Below, piece after piece: positions 50,984 to 61,700 of a stretch of DNA of 64,000 nucleotides. How positions within the stretch are numbered: the stretch's first letter is position 1; every line of letters begins with the position of its first letter. Source of the stretch: Paenibacillus sp. J31TS4 (lineage in GTDB: Bacteria > Bacillota > Bacilli > Paenibacillales > NBRC-103111); assembly GCF_018403265.1 (NCBI RefSeq), contig NZ_BOSI01000002.1:496001-560000 (forward strand). The letters are read 5' to 3'. The position numbers and the translations under genes were made by a program. Under the pieces are notes generated by a model. It was given only the letters and a program-made list of their open reading frames with translations. It was not told where the DNA came from and did not search any database.

Positions 50984-51871
50984 TTGCAAAAAAAAGCGGT
51001 GCTGGCCGCCGGCTTTCAGCAAACGAAGGCGGCGGGAAGGCGGCGATTCAAGCCGGCCGTATGGCATCAAACCATCCTTTACCTCGTGCTCGGGCTGTTT
51101 GTCTTTCTGACCGTTGCGCCCATTCTGTTCACGCTTTTCTCTTCGTTTAAAAACAATGCGCAGATTCTAGGAGGCTTCTGGTCCCTGCCCAAGCCGCTGC
51201 AACTAGAGAATTACGCGATCGCGTTCTCGGCCGTTTGGCGGTATACCGCGAATACGGTTGTTTATTCCGTCGTGGGAAGTGTGCTGGTCGTGCTCTTATC
51301 GGCCGTATCGGGGTATACCTTTGCCAAGAAAGACTTTCTCGGCAAGGAAGTTCTCTTCCTGATGATGCTGGCGATCATGATGATTCCAGGCGTACTGACC
51401 TTGATTCCTTCTTATGTCCTATACTCCGATCTCGGGTTGATCAATACGCCGTGGGTGATCATCATCAGCGCGGCAGCGGGGGGCCAGATCTTCGGAACCT
51501 TCCTGTGCCGCAGCTTTATGGGCGGGCTATCCAACGAACTGTTCGATTCGGCCAAGATCGATGGAGCGTCCGAATATACCGTGTTTGTCAAAATCGTCAT
51601 TCCTCTCACGGTTCCCGTGCTGATGACCCTGTTCATCATGTCGTCGGTTGGCATTTACAACGACTACATCTGGCCGCTGCTCACCATCAAATCGAATGAG
51701 ATCCAAATGATCGGCGTCGGGCTCACACAATTTAAAAACCAATTCGGCATCTCCGACATGGGCGTCGAATTCGCCGCTTACATGATTTCCTCTATCCCGC
51801 TTGTCGTCTTGTTCAGTTTTGGGATGAAGTACTACATCCAAGGCCTTACTCAGGGTGCTCTGAAAATTTAA
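50984..51871 (+). CDS. sugar ABC transporter permease (MalG type)
   Basis: A 295-residue permease starting at TTG 50984 behind GGGGGGGATC. A basic N-terminal tail is followed by six hydrophobic segments. The EAA loop is LSNELFDSAKIDGASEYTVF. It is the partner of the propeller-fused permease. The transporter lacks an ATPase in this window and probably borrows an MsmX-type protein. Confidence 0.93.
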   Translation: MQKKAVLAAGFQQTKAAGRRRFKPAVWHQTILYLVLGLFVFLTVAPILFTLFSSFKNNAQILGGFWSLPKPLQLENYAIAFSAVWRYTANTVVYSVVGSVLVVLLSAVSGYTFAKKDFLGKEVLFLMMLAIMMIPGVLTLIPSYVLYSDLGLINTPWVIIISAAAGGQIFGTFLCRSFMGGLSNELFDSAKIDGASEYTVFVKIVIPLTVPVLMTLFIMSSVGIYNDYIWPLLTIKSNEIQMIGVGLTQFKNQFGISDMGVEFAAYMISSIPLVVLFSFGMKYYIQGLTQGALKI

Positions 51872-51903
51872 AGATTCGCAAATACCGGATACGGAGAGAA
51901 ACC

Positions 51904-54030
51904 ATGACGAAACCACTCGAGTCACTGCAAATCCCCAGTTGGATATGGCATCCAAACCGCGAGCGGACGATTCTGCTGAAGAAGCGGTTTACGCTTGTGC
52001 GTGAGACGGCGGATGTGGAGTTCCGCATCGCCTGCACGGGCGAGGTGGAGGTGGAGCTGGATGGAAAGCGGCTCGGGACTTTCAGCGAGCACCCTCAGCA
52101 TGTGACCGCATTCCTGAAGCTTGACTTCTTTCCGTCCGTTCTCGAAGCAGGCGCGCATACCCTCACTTTGAAGATCCGTTGCCAGGAGCCCATGCCTCTT
52201 CTCCCGATTAACATTCACCTTCGGGATCGTACCCTCGGATGCATCGCGTTTGTCCAAGGGGACGGCTTGTGGCTTCCTACCGATGAATCCTGGGAGACGG
52301 AGAACGGACGTGCGGCAGCGGTATGCAGGCTGGGAGAGGAGCCGTACGGCGAATTGGACCATATGCCGGACTGGTTTGTGGCCGGCGGATACGGCGACAT
52401 GACCGCCGTGCCGATGCAGAAACTAACCTGCGTTTCCAGTCGGGGGCTTGCGGCGGAGCTGCGGGGCAGCAGCCTGCTGGTAACCGGAAACGGCGATGGT
52501 CCACTCCAGCTGGAAGAAACAAACGCACGCAACGAGCGCTACATTTTTTATCACCTGCTGAAGCAAAACGAATGGAAAGAACTCCGCGCCCAGCAGGCTG
52601 CGAAGGATTGGCGGGCCAAGCCAAAGACGCTCATTGAGTTCCCGCATGAAACAAATGTCCGCTTCCAAATCGAAAATCGGGGAACGGCTCCGGTGGAGGT
52701 CTTGTGGAACGGAGCGGAATCCTTGCACGAGCTGCTCGGCTACGACTCTTGCATAACGGAATGCGCGGTTGTAGAGCCGGGGGCGTGTTATGTGACGCGT
52801 CCCCAGGGCATGAAGCTCGTCCAATTTTTCGTAGGAGCCGCAGCGGGAGAAAGCTTCCGCCTGGAGATCCGCTTCGAATCCGTCGGTGTCCCCATGAAGC
52901 AGGCGGGGGGACTGGAGTGCGACCATCCCTTGCTGCAGAAAATCTACGACGTTTCCGTCCATACAAGTGCGGTCTGCCATCAGACGGGATTATGGGACGG
53001 AATCAAGAGGGATCGCCTGAATTGGGCGTACGATATCTACATGGCGGCCAAGACCGATTACGTGCTCTGGGACGATCTTGCCGTTCTGCGCCGCTCCATT
53101 CTTGAACTCGCCAAAACCCCATACGGCTACTGGATGAATGCGATTCCGTCGTATACGTTATGGTGGCTTTGCGGAGTGTGGGATTACTTCCAGGAGACAG
53201 GCGATACTGGCTTCGTTTTGGAGCTCAAAGACGATCTATCCCGCCACCTCTTGTGGGTGGAAGAAAACACCGACAAGGAAACCGGCTTCTTTTTGCCGCA
53301 GGCGCGCTATGAGAATTCCTTCATCGAGTGGGTGCCGATGGGCAGCGAGGAATCCTGGTACTGCCTGAACGCGATCTACAAACTCATGAAACAGCAAATC
53401 GGCCAGCTCGCGGCTTGCATACCCGAATTGGGCATAGACGAGGTGATGGATGGACCTGTACTCCCCGAGGAGGTGTTTCTGGACAGTCCACAGGCACTGC
53501 TGACGCCCCTGCTCGGGATTCTGTGCGGAGCCGTCAGCCGGGAAAAGGCGGCCGTGTTTCTTCAAAATCAGAGCCTCACAGACCCGTTAACCCCGCTTTC
53601 CGCTTATTGGTTCGCCGAGTGCTGCTCCCGGCACGGTCTGCACGAAAAGGCATGGGAAGCGGTAGCACTGGTGTGGGGCTCTATGCTGGGCACCGGCGCA
53701 ACGACATTTTGGGAGAGCATTGTCCTGGACCGGGGCGAAGACTACCATGCCGCCCAGACGACGTACACGGCATATGACTCTTACCGGATGAGTCTCTGCC
53801 ACAGCTGGTCCAGCACGCCCGTTGTTTGGATCAGCCGCTACATCCTGGGGATACGGCCGCTGGAACCGGGCTATCGGACCTTTGCCTTTGCACCGAATGC
53901 GCTGCCGGGATTGACGTCGTGCAAAGGGAGCGTAAGCACGCCAGCCGGTCCGATTCATGTGGAATGGACGGTGAAGGACGGCGAATTGGAGAAATCCGTC
54001 CGGTTTCCCGGGAAGAGAGGGATCTCATGA
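51904..54030 (+). CDS. GH78 alpha-L-rhamnosidase family protein
   Basis: A 708-residue protein starting at ATG 51904 behind GGAGAGAAACC. The N-terminal 300 residues are beta-rich (WIWHPNRERTILLKKRF opening, as in rhamnosidase N-domains). The (alpha/alpha)6 catalytic domain carries the GH78 motif DGIKRDRLNWAYD with the catalytic acidic residues, and a later TTFWESIV with the general acid/base glutamate. A C-terminal beta-domain follows the SLCHSWSSTPV segment. No signal peptide, so it acts on imported oligosaccharides in the cytosol. It overlaps the next GH78 gene by four bases. Confidence 0.9.
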   Translation: MTKPLESLQIPSWIWHPNRERTILLKKRFTLVRETADVEFRIACTGEVEVELDGKRLGTFSEHPQHVTAFLKLDFFPSVLEAGAHTLTLKIRCQEPMPLLPINIHLRDRTLGCIAFVQGDGLWLPTDESWETENGRAAAVCRLGEEPYGELDHMPDWFVAGGYGDMTAVPMQKLTCVSSRGLAAELRGSSLLVTGNGDGPLQLEETNARNERYIFYHLLKQNEWKELRAQQAAKDWRAKPKTLIEFPHETNVRFQIENRGTAPVEVLWNGAESLHELLGYDSCITECAVVEPGACYVTRPQGMKLVQFFVGAAAGESFRLEIRFESVGVPMKQAGGLECDHPLLQKIYDVSVHTSAVCHQTGLWDGIKRDRLNWAYDIYMAAKTDYVLWDDLAVLRRSILELAKTPYGYWMNAIPSYTLWWLCGVWDYFQETGDTGFVLELKDDLSRHLLWVEENTDKETGFFLPQARYENSFIEWVPMGSEESWYCLNAIYKLMKQQIGQLAACIPELGIDEVMDGPVLPEEVFLDSPQALLTPLLGILCGAVSREKAAVFLQNQSLTDPLTPLSAYWFAECCSRHGLHEKAWEAVALVWGSMLGTGATTFWESIVLDRGEDYHAAQTTYTAYDSYRMSLCHSWSSTPVVWISRYILGIRPLEPGYRTFAFAPNALPGLTSCKGSVSTPAGPIHVEWTVKDGELEKSVRFPGKRGIS

Positions 54031-56339
54031 AAATGGAGTGGCAGGCGGAATGGATCTGGAACAAGCTGCCGGAGGGTACCCCCAATGTTTATCTGGAAGC
54101 GAGAAAAAGCTTCGTCTTAGACGCGGAACCTCTCCGTGCGAACCTGTTCCTGTCCGCGAACCAGGAATACCTGGTCTACTTGAACGGTAATGAAATTGGC
54201 AGGGGACCGTCTCCATCCGACCAGCAGTGGAAGTATTACGACGAATATGAAGTTGGCGAGTATTTGCACAAGGGGGAAAATGTTCTGGCGGTGGTTACGT
54301 ACAACTTCGGCACGAAGGATATCGTCACCGGGCAGATGCAGGGTCCGGGTGGAGTCCTTGCGGAGCTTGCCATCGAGTCCGCGGCGTCGGTCCTTACGAT
54401 TGCGACGGATTCCGCCTGGAAGGTCCGCCGGTCTCCCCGTTGGGTCGAGCAGGTTTCGCGGCAGCATCAATGGGGTGGGTTTCGGGAGATCTACCGGGTG
54501 GACCGGGAAGACGGCTGGCAGCAAGTGGACTATGACGACACCAGCTGGGAACATGCGGTCGTTGTGGAGCGGCCCGGCGCAGCGGATGCCCGCTGGCCGA
54601 GACTTCTGCCCAGGGAAATTCCTCCGCTTCATCGCGAGCTTCTTAAACCGCAGGCCGTCGTCCGAACGGATGCCAACTTCGGCGGCATAGAGGGAGAGGA
54701 GAATCTTCTGGCATCTTCGGAGCCGGGAAGCGGCATGAAGCTGGATGCTAGCAAGCCCGGCTCGCTGCCAGGCGCATTGTTTGATTACGGCAAGGAGGTG
54801 GTAGGGTATCCCGAGCTGGATGTGGAGGCTTCTCAAGGAGGGATCGTCCAGCTTTGGTATGGCGAGTCGTTAGACCTTGAGCTCTACGATACGTTTTTGT
54901 TGAAAGGCGGACAAAATCAGCTGAAGCCGTTCGGCCGAAGGGCGTTCCGATTTCTGTATGTCACCGTTCAAGCGGCGGCTTCCCCGGTCACGATCTCTCG
55001 GCTCGAGACCGAGTCCGTGCACTATGATTTTGATCCGGCCGGCACGTTTCGATGCAGTGATCCTCTGCTGAACCGGATATGGGAGATCGGCACGTATACG
55101 ACAATGGTGAACAGCCAAGAGCACTTGGAGGACTGTCCGCTCCGCGAGAAGGCGCTGTGGGTAGCGGACGCCGTAGTGATGGGCAAGGTGATCTACCATG
55201 TTTTTGGAGAGGAGCGCCTGCTGCGGAAGTGCCTCTTGCAGGGAGCCCGGATCCAGAACGTCGACGGATCGATCCCCGGCACGGGTCCCGAACGAAATGC
55301 ATTTCTGCTCCCGGACTTCAACGCCCATTGGCTGTTCGGCGTCTACCAGCACTGGCTTTTTACGCGCGACGGGTCTTTCGTTTCCGAAGTTTGGCCTGCT
55401 GTCGACAAACTGATGGACTGGTTTCATAGGCAAGAGGACGAAGAGGGCCTTTTTGCACGTGCCGACAGACCGGGCTGGTGGTGCTTTATCGATTGGGCGG
55501 AGTATATCGACCGCAGGGACCGCGTCACTGCCATGTCCTGCTTTTACTACAAAGCGCTCCGGACTGCGTCCGAGCTGGCGGGAGCGGCCGGCAAACCAAG
55601 CCGTGCAGCAGAGTGGCTGCAGCGGTCGGAACGCCTCCGGCAAACGATACGGGAAACGATGCGCGTTCCGGGCTTCCCCGTGTTCGCGGATTGCATCGGG
55701 CCCGACGGATTGTCATCGACCATTACGGCCCAAACCAATTTTGCCGCCATCTGGTGCGGGGTGATGGAGGAGGAGGAAGCGGCCCGCTTCCTGGAGGAAT
55801 GGTTCTTTGCAGGGAAGACCCCAGCATTGAAGGGAGCATTCTTCTATCATATTGTTCTGGAATGTCTGATTCGGCTAAACCGGGCGGCGGATGCGCTCGG
55901 CCTGATGCGTTCCTATTGGGGCGGCATGATCGAGAGAGGAGCCACCACCTGGTGGGAAACATTCGATCCGTCCACGCCTGCTTGTACGGTGCCAAGCCCG
56001 TACCAAGGAAACACGCCGACCTATTTGATGGATCATATTCCGGTGAGCCATTGCCACGGCTGGGGGGCTTCCCCCACGTATGTGCTTACGCAGTCGGTGC
56101 TGGGGATCGATGTGTCCCGATCGGGCAACGGGGAGATTCGATTCGACCCCCATCCCGGTAATCTGGAATGGGCGGAAGGGTCCGTGCCCACTCGATACGG
56201 GCCCATCCACGCGGCGTGGAAAAAGGCGGAGGATGGCGTCCTGGACTGCGAGTTGACCGTTCCTGCTAGCATGAAAGTGGTCCTGAGCGGCAGACATCGC
56301 GTCGCCGTCCGAAGAGGAGGGGTGACAGCAAGTGAATAA
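54027..56339 (+). CDS. GH78 alpha-L-rhamnosidase family protein
   Basis: A 770-residue protein starting in an ATGA overlap at 54027. The N-terminal lectin-like part begins MEWQAEWIWNKLPEGTPN and contains LFLSANQEYLVYLNGNEIG, a galactose-binding-like fold typical of GH78 enzymes. The catalytic domain has EDCPLREKALWVADA with the acidic cluster and GATTWWETFDPST with the acid/base glutamate, followed by SHCHGWGASPTY. It is cytosolic. Differences around the CPLREK motif from classical RhaB (CPQRDER) suggest a different linkage or a non-rhamnose substrate within GH78. It overlaps the next gene by eight bases. Confidence 0.9.
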   Translation: MKMEWQAEWIWNKLPEGTPNVYLEARKSFVLDAEPLRANLFLSANQEYLVYLNGNEIGRGPSPSDQQWKYYDEYEVGEYLHKGENVLAVVTYNFGTKDIVTGQMQGPGGVLAELAIESAASVLTIATDSAWKVRRSPRWVEQVSRQHQWGGFREIYRVDREDGWQQVDYDDTSWEHAVVVERPGAADARWPRLLPREIPPLHRELLKPQAVVRTDANFGGIEGEENLLASSEPGSGMKLDASKPGSLPGALFDYGKEVVGYPELDVEASQGGIVQLWYGESLDLELYDTFLLKGGQNQLKPFGRRAFRFLYVTVQAAASPVTISRLETESVHYDFDPAGTFRCSDPLLNRIWEIGTYTTMVNSQEHLEDCPLREKALWVADAVVMGKVIYHVFGEERLLRKCLLQGARIQNVDGSIPGTGPERNAFLLPDFNAHWLFGVYQHWLFTRDGSFVSEVWPAVDKLMDWFHRQEDEEGLFARADRPGWWCFIDWAEYIDRRDRVTAMSCFYYKALRTASELAGAAGKPSRAAEWLQRSERLRQTIRETMRVPGFPVFADCIGPDGLSSTITAQTNFAAIWCGVMEEEEAARFLEEWFFAGKTPALKGAFFYHIVLECLIRLNRAADALGLMRSYWGGMIERGATTWWETFDPSTPACTVPSPYQGNTPTYLMDHIPVSHCHGWGASPTYVLTQSVLGIDVSRSGNGEIRFDPHPGNLEWAEGSVPTRYGPIHAAWKKAEDGVLDCELTVPASMKVVLSGRHRVAVRRGGVTASE

Positions 56340-58641
56340 CGCTAGAAGGCTGGATCCAGGTTCGGGCCCAGCCCCCGATTGGAAGGACGCCATATGGATC
56401 TGGAAGCCGGGAGAACAAGCGGCCGGGGATTATGCCGTGTTCCGAAAAAAACTCCAGTTCCAAGCGGCTCCCCGCTCCGTCGTTCTGTATATCTCGGCCC
56501 ATCATGTGATGCACGTGTACATAAACGGTCGCCGGATCAGCGGGTACGGGTCGCCGGCTCCCTCCAATCCGCCCTTCACCAAGCTCTATCTCGCCTACGA
56601 CGTGACCTCCTGTCTCGGAGCAGGTAGTCAAACGTTGGCGGCAACCGTTCATTATTTGGGCGGCGGAGGGCAAAACCAGGCGGATGGCGCTCCGGGCTTG
56701 ATCTGCCGGCTGGAGGGAGTGGACGGGGAGGGTAACCGCTTCGGACTCGGTACGGACGACAGTTGGGAAGTGTGCAGACGCATTCCGTATATGCCGGGAA
56801 CCCCATTCCAGCAGAGCCGCCGGCTGTCCGTGGTCGAACGGTTCGACGCGGAAGCCGCACGGTACACCCTATCGTGGATACAGGGTGAGGAAGCCGATCA
56901 TCCTGTCCTTTACGCCGTCCCTTCGCCGATCGAAACGGCGAATCCGGCTTGGAGGCTGCGGCCGCAGGATATTCCAGAAGGCAGCGAAGAGGAAGCGATT
57001 CGCCCCGAACCGTGCGGCATGCAGCAGGCCGGCTGTCAAGTTTTCGATGCCGGACGTATCGTCAGCGGATGGGTCCGGCTGCGCCTAAAAGGAGCGGCCG
57101 ACGCAACCGTGAGGATCCGGTATGCGGAGCAGCTGAACGGAGAAGGACGGGCAGCGCGATTCGTCTGCAACGAACCAAGCGAAACGTATTATGACGAATA
57201 CCGGATGGCTGGGAATGAACGGGAGACATGGCAGCCTGATTTCGCCTATAAGGCGTTTCGGTATTTCGAAATTACGGGGTACCCGGAGCGGATCCGTCCA
57301 GAAGTGCTGGACGTCGTGTTCGCCCATACCCCGCTTGGCCGGGAAGGAGAGTTCGAATGCTCCGACCCTCTGCTCAATGCGATGTTCCGCGCCTGTCTGC
57401 TCACGCAGAAGAACAATGTGCTGGGCCAGGTGGTGGACTGCCCGCACCGCGAGCAAGCGCAATATCTGGCGGATTCCGATCTGCAGGCGGAAGCGTTGAC
57501 CGGTCTGTTCGAAGCCGGGCATGTTCTCCGCAAGGTGCTGCGGGACTTCACGGATGCGATGCAGCCCGACGGTTCCTTTCCCTTCGTATCACCGGGAAAC
57601 GCTCACCGCGAGGAGTTCCGGATCCAGATTCCCGAATGGGATCTCCACTTTGTGAGCCTGCTTTGGAAGATCTATTATGCGTACGGAGATCCGGGAGTCG
57701 TCGCCGAATTCTATCCGCCGGCGGTCTGCTTGATGGACGGCTATCTCGATCTGCGCTGCCCGGACACCGGCCTCATCCGCAAGAGCGATCGCTGGCATAT
57801 CAGCGACTGGCCGTATCCGCGCATCGATCAAGACGGCCCTTATCTGACGGTTCAGAATGCCAAATGCTTTTCCGCGCTCGTTACGATGAGCCTGCTGGCT
57901 CCTCTTGCCGGCCGCAGGGAGGAAGGGGTCCGGTTCCTGCAAGCCGCGGAAGCTCTCAAGGAGTCGATGCTCCGGCACCTCTACGATCCTGCGGGCAAGC
58001 GGTGGCGCGACTGCTTCGGGTCGGCCGCATGCAGCCAGGGGACGAATGCACTGGCGCTGCGCGTTGGACTTACGCCCGATGAGGACCGGCAGCAGGCGAT
58101 AGCCGGATTGACCGCGGACTGGGAATGCCGCACGGTTCTCTCGCTGGACTTGTTCCGCCTGCTGTTTGAAGAAGGCGAGGAGGAGACGGCGTTCCGCTGG
58201 CTGAGCCGCCCGGATTATCCCGGCTGGGGCTATATGATTGCGCAGGGAGCCAAGACCATGTGGGAGGGATTCGAGGATAAGGAATCCCACAGCCATGCCT
58301 GGAACGGATATCCCGCCCGGCTGATGACGGATTACCTGCTGGGGATCCGGCTGCTGGAACCCGGATTCCGGACGATTCGCATCCGCCCGTATTTCGCGCC
58401 GAAGCTGACCTATGCGAAAGGGAAGATCGTGACGGTGCTGGGCGATGTCCGCGTGCGATGGGAGCGGCAGGACAGCGGCATCTTGCTGTACGCCGAGGTG
58501 CCGAAGGGGATGAAGGCGGAGCTAAGCGTTGCATCCTCACACCCGTCCTCCGTGCTCCTCGGAGAAGGCAGCCATCTGTTCGCCATCCGAGACGGGCAGC
58601 CGGCGCCGATTCCTTCCCAGTCCGAGGCATCTAACGACTGA
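56332..58641 (+). CDS. GH78 alpha-L-rhamnosidase family protein
   Basis: A 769-residue protein starting at GTG 56332 inside the end of the previous GH78 gene. It has the N-terminal beta-domain (AIWIWKPGEQAAGDY), then a galactose-binding-like segment with VMHVYINGRRIS. The catalytic core has VDCPHREQAQYLADS and GAKTMWEGFEDKESHSHAWN, where the glutamate and histidine match the GH78 active site. The C-terminal beta-domain closes the protein. No signal peptide. It is the third member of a head-to-tail GH78 set with overlapping ends. Confidence 0.9.
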   Translation: MNNARRLDPGSGPAPDWKDAIWIWKPGEQAAGDYAVFRKKLQFQAAPRSVVLYISAHHVMHVYINGRRISGYGSPAPSNPPFTKLYLAYDVTSCLGAGSQTLAATVHYLGGGGQNQADGAPGLICRLEGVDGEGNRFGLGTDDSWEVCRRIPYMPGTPFQQSRRLSVVERFDAEAARYTLSWIQGEEADHPVLYAVPSPIETANPAWRLRPQDIPEGSEEEAIRPEPCGMQQAGCQVFDAGRIVSGWVRLRLKGAADATVRIRYAEQLNGEGRAARFVCNEPSETYYDEYRMAGNERETWQPDFAYKAFRYFEITGYPERIRPEVLDVVFAHTPLGREGEFECSDPLLNAMFRACLLTQKNNVLGQVVDCPHREQAQYLADSDLQAEALTGLFEAGHVLRKVLRDFTDAMQPDGSFPFVSPGNAHREEFRIQIPEWDLHFVSLLWKIYYAYGDPGVVAEFYPPAVCLMDGYLDLRCPDTGLIRKSDRWHISDWPYPRIDQDGPYLTVQNAKCFSALVTMSLLAPLAGRREEGVRFLQAAEALKESMLRHLYDPAGKRWRDCFGSAACSQGTNALALRVGLTPDEDRQQAIAGLTADWECRTVLSLDLFRLLFEEGEEETAFRWLSRPDYPGWGYMIAQGAKTMWEGFEDKESHSHAWNGYPARLMTDYLLGIRLLEPGFRTIRIRPYFAPKLTYAKGKIVTVLGDVRVRWERQDSGILLYAEVPKGMKAELSVASSHPSSVLLGEGSHLFAIRDGQPAPIPSQSEASND

Positions 58642-58717
58642 GCGAGACGTGTTCGTTCGATCATGCAACTCTACCAAGAATCGGCATCCTTGCAACCATT
58701 TGAGGAGGTGGATCGCC

Positions 58718-61700
58718 ATGAAAAGAAACCGAGATTGCCGCATGTTCGTATCCGTCCTTATTCTTATCCTGCTCTTTACAGGATTTCCTTTTTCGCCCGG
58801 TGCCGGTGCGGCCGGGACTACGACATCGGTCGCTTACGAGTTTAATGAAGACGGCAATGCCGAAGGCTGGATGCAGTTCCGCAACGGTGTGGAGAGTTAC
58901 CGGGTGCAGGAAGGAAGTCTGCATCTTAAGTTAAACGGGACGGACCCTTTTTGGTACGGTCCCGAGCCGGTCGGGCTCACTGCTTCCGCCGACCAAACGA
59001 TTACCGTGCGCATGCGTGCGACTAAGGGAGACTCCGTCGCTTTCTATTTCGATACAACTCTTTACCCGGGGCTGTCCCAAAGTAAAAGAATCCTGATTCC
59101 GATAAAAGCGGACGGAGAATTTAACGAGTATACCGTGAACGCGGGCGTTCACCCGAACTGGAAAGGAGTCGTGCAAAAGCTGAGGATGGACCTGGAGCCG
59201 GCGGCAAGCGTGCCTTCCGAGGTATCCGTCGATTACATCCGGATCGCCGACCATTCCGACTTCGGATTTGAATTCAGCGGAACGGACGGCTGGCGCTCCG
59301 TCCAAGATTTGAGTGACCTGCAAGCGCAGTCCGGCAGTGTCACCGCCTATGTATACGGCTCCCGTCCTTCCATGGAATCGGGCTTCATAGGGGAGCCGGC
59401 CGACAAACTGGGCGAAATCAAAATCAGAACCCGGTTAACCGGCGGCTCGGCCGATGCCATGCGGATTTCGTTCACCACGGAGGATTCCCCTGACTATACG
59501 GATGCCAATGAGATTCGCATTCCGATTATCGCCGGAGGGGACTACCAGGAATACCTCGTCAAAATGTGGGAGCATCCGTCCTGGAAGGGCACGATCCGGA
59601 GCGTTCGCATCAGTCTGGATTATACGGGCCCTCAGCAAGGGGCCGTGTGGGAAACCGACTATGTTCGGTTCCAAAGCGTTACTCTGCCGGTCTTCGACTG
59701 GAATCGGGACGGGGATGCCCAAGGCTGGATCCCGATTCATCATCTCACTCCCTTCCGCATCGCGGACGGATTGCTGCAAACCACGGTAACCGGCTCGGAC
59801 CCTCATTTGGGGATCGATAACCTGGTAGGCGTCATTGGCGAGAGGGATAAAAGCCTCAAGATCCGGATGGCAGCCACGGCAGGGAATTTCGTATCGATTT
59901 TCTTCGCGACGGATACGGCGCCGGCCTATGCGGAAACGCGCCGGTTCGATTTTACCATTACGGCTGACGGCACGATGAGAGACTATGTCATACCCGTAGG
60001 CGACCACCCGATGTGGAAAGGAAAAATCACCAAGCTGCGATTCGACCTCGAGGGCGGGGAACGGACGAACGCCGTTCTGACGTTTGACGAAGTACGCCTC
60101 CAATCGAGTCCCGCCGGCGCAACCATGAATGTAAAGCGTTCCAAGCCGGCTTTACATGCAGGGGAAGATGCGGAAATCACCGTTGATCTCTCAAATACCG
60201 GGGGAAAAGCCTTCTTCAGCCCGCAGGCGGAGCTTATCCTCTCCGAGGGGCTTAGCTTGAACGGCGGGAATGGCGTGCAGCGTCTGCCGGACCTGCGTCC
60301 CGGCGAAACCAAAACCGTCACGTGGAAAGTAAAAGCAGTCTCCGAAAGTGCTGCGAATGTCGGTGTCCGACTCCAAGCCGCAGGATACGAGCAAGGATAT
60401 TCCGTCGCATTGCCTATCGTCAAGGCTCACGCGGCTGTGCCGGGCGGGAGGCCCGAAAGTACGCGGGCATACGTAGATCCGCAGACCGGGGATGCTGTCC
60501 TGGAGAATCCGAACGTCCGGTTCGTAGCTCCCAAATCGGGCTTCGGCTATGGGCAATATCAGGTCTTCGGATGGGATGACGCACAAGGCTGGAAGCAAAT
60601 GGCGAGCTCGCAGCCGTTTGCCGGGGCAGTGGTCCGTCAGGACGAGAACAGCGCGGAGACCGTCGCGTTCCACCCAACCCGTGCAGCGGCCGCCGGGACG
60701 GCAAGCGAGCAGCGGCTGACGTTCCAGGGAGAGACGTCTGATACAGCCGGAAGACGGTGGAGTTACCAATTTGAATTTGCTTTGAAGGACGGCGACTTGC
60801 AAATCCGGTCCCAGCAGCGCATTCAGTCGGACAGAGACGCCGAGCTCTTGAATATGACGGGTCCGGTTCTCACGGTTGGCGAAGGCAGCTTCGGCAGCTG
60901 GAAAGAGGAAGCGCTGTTCCCGGGGCTTGAATGGCTTGTCGGGGAGGAAACGTCCTCCAGCAAGCTTGATATTCACACGCCGGACTACTTACGTCTTGTT
61001 CCCCATCCGTACAAGATTACGGTTCCTTTGATGGCTGTACGCGAGGGAGGCCTGCTCGTCAGCCTCAGCTGGGACCCCCATCAGAAGTGGGATGGAGTGA
61101 ACGAGCTTCCGGCAGCTAAATTCGCTTCGCCTAACTGGGTAGAGAATCAAAGCAACCACGTGCTGGGGCTGTCCGCGCTCAGCGTGCCGACCTGGGTGAA
61201 GGAGAACCAGGAGCTGGCTCATACGGCATATCCTCTGAAGGCGGGACGGCCGATCGAGCTGAAGTCGGGCATCACGGTGTCCAAGGCGGACTCGGTTGCT
61301 GAAGCGGTCGATCTGTATATGAAGCAGGAAGGCGCTCTTCCTGCCGTGCCGCAGGTTTATGATTTCCAGAAACAAGTAGACCTTGGGCTCGACGCCTATC
61401 TGCGAACCTATTGGGATCCGGCAACCAGCGGTTGGCGCCATGTCAACATTCCGTCCTGGGGAACGAACCAGTATCCTGCCGACATGGTTAGCCTTAAGCT
61501 GCTGGGCATGTCCCAGCCGGACCGCAAGCCGGAGGTAGAGAAGGTCATCTCGAAGGCGCTGGGCGCCATGGCGGACAAAAAGAAATTGGGGGATCCGGAT
61601 TACCATATCCCTCAATTCCAGGCAGCGTTCCATGTCGGCTACATGGAGGAGATGCTGGCGGGGTTGAAAGCCGAGATGCAGGCGCTCATGGACACGCAAA

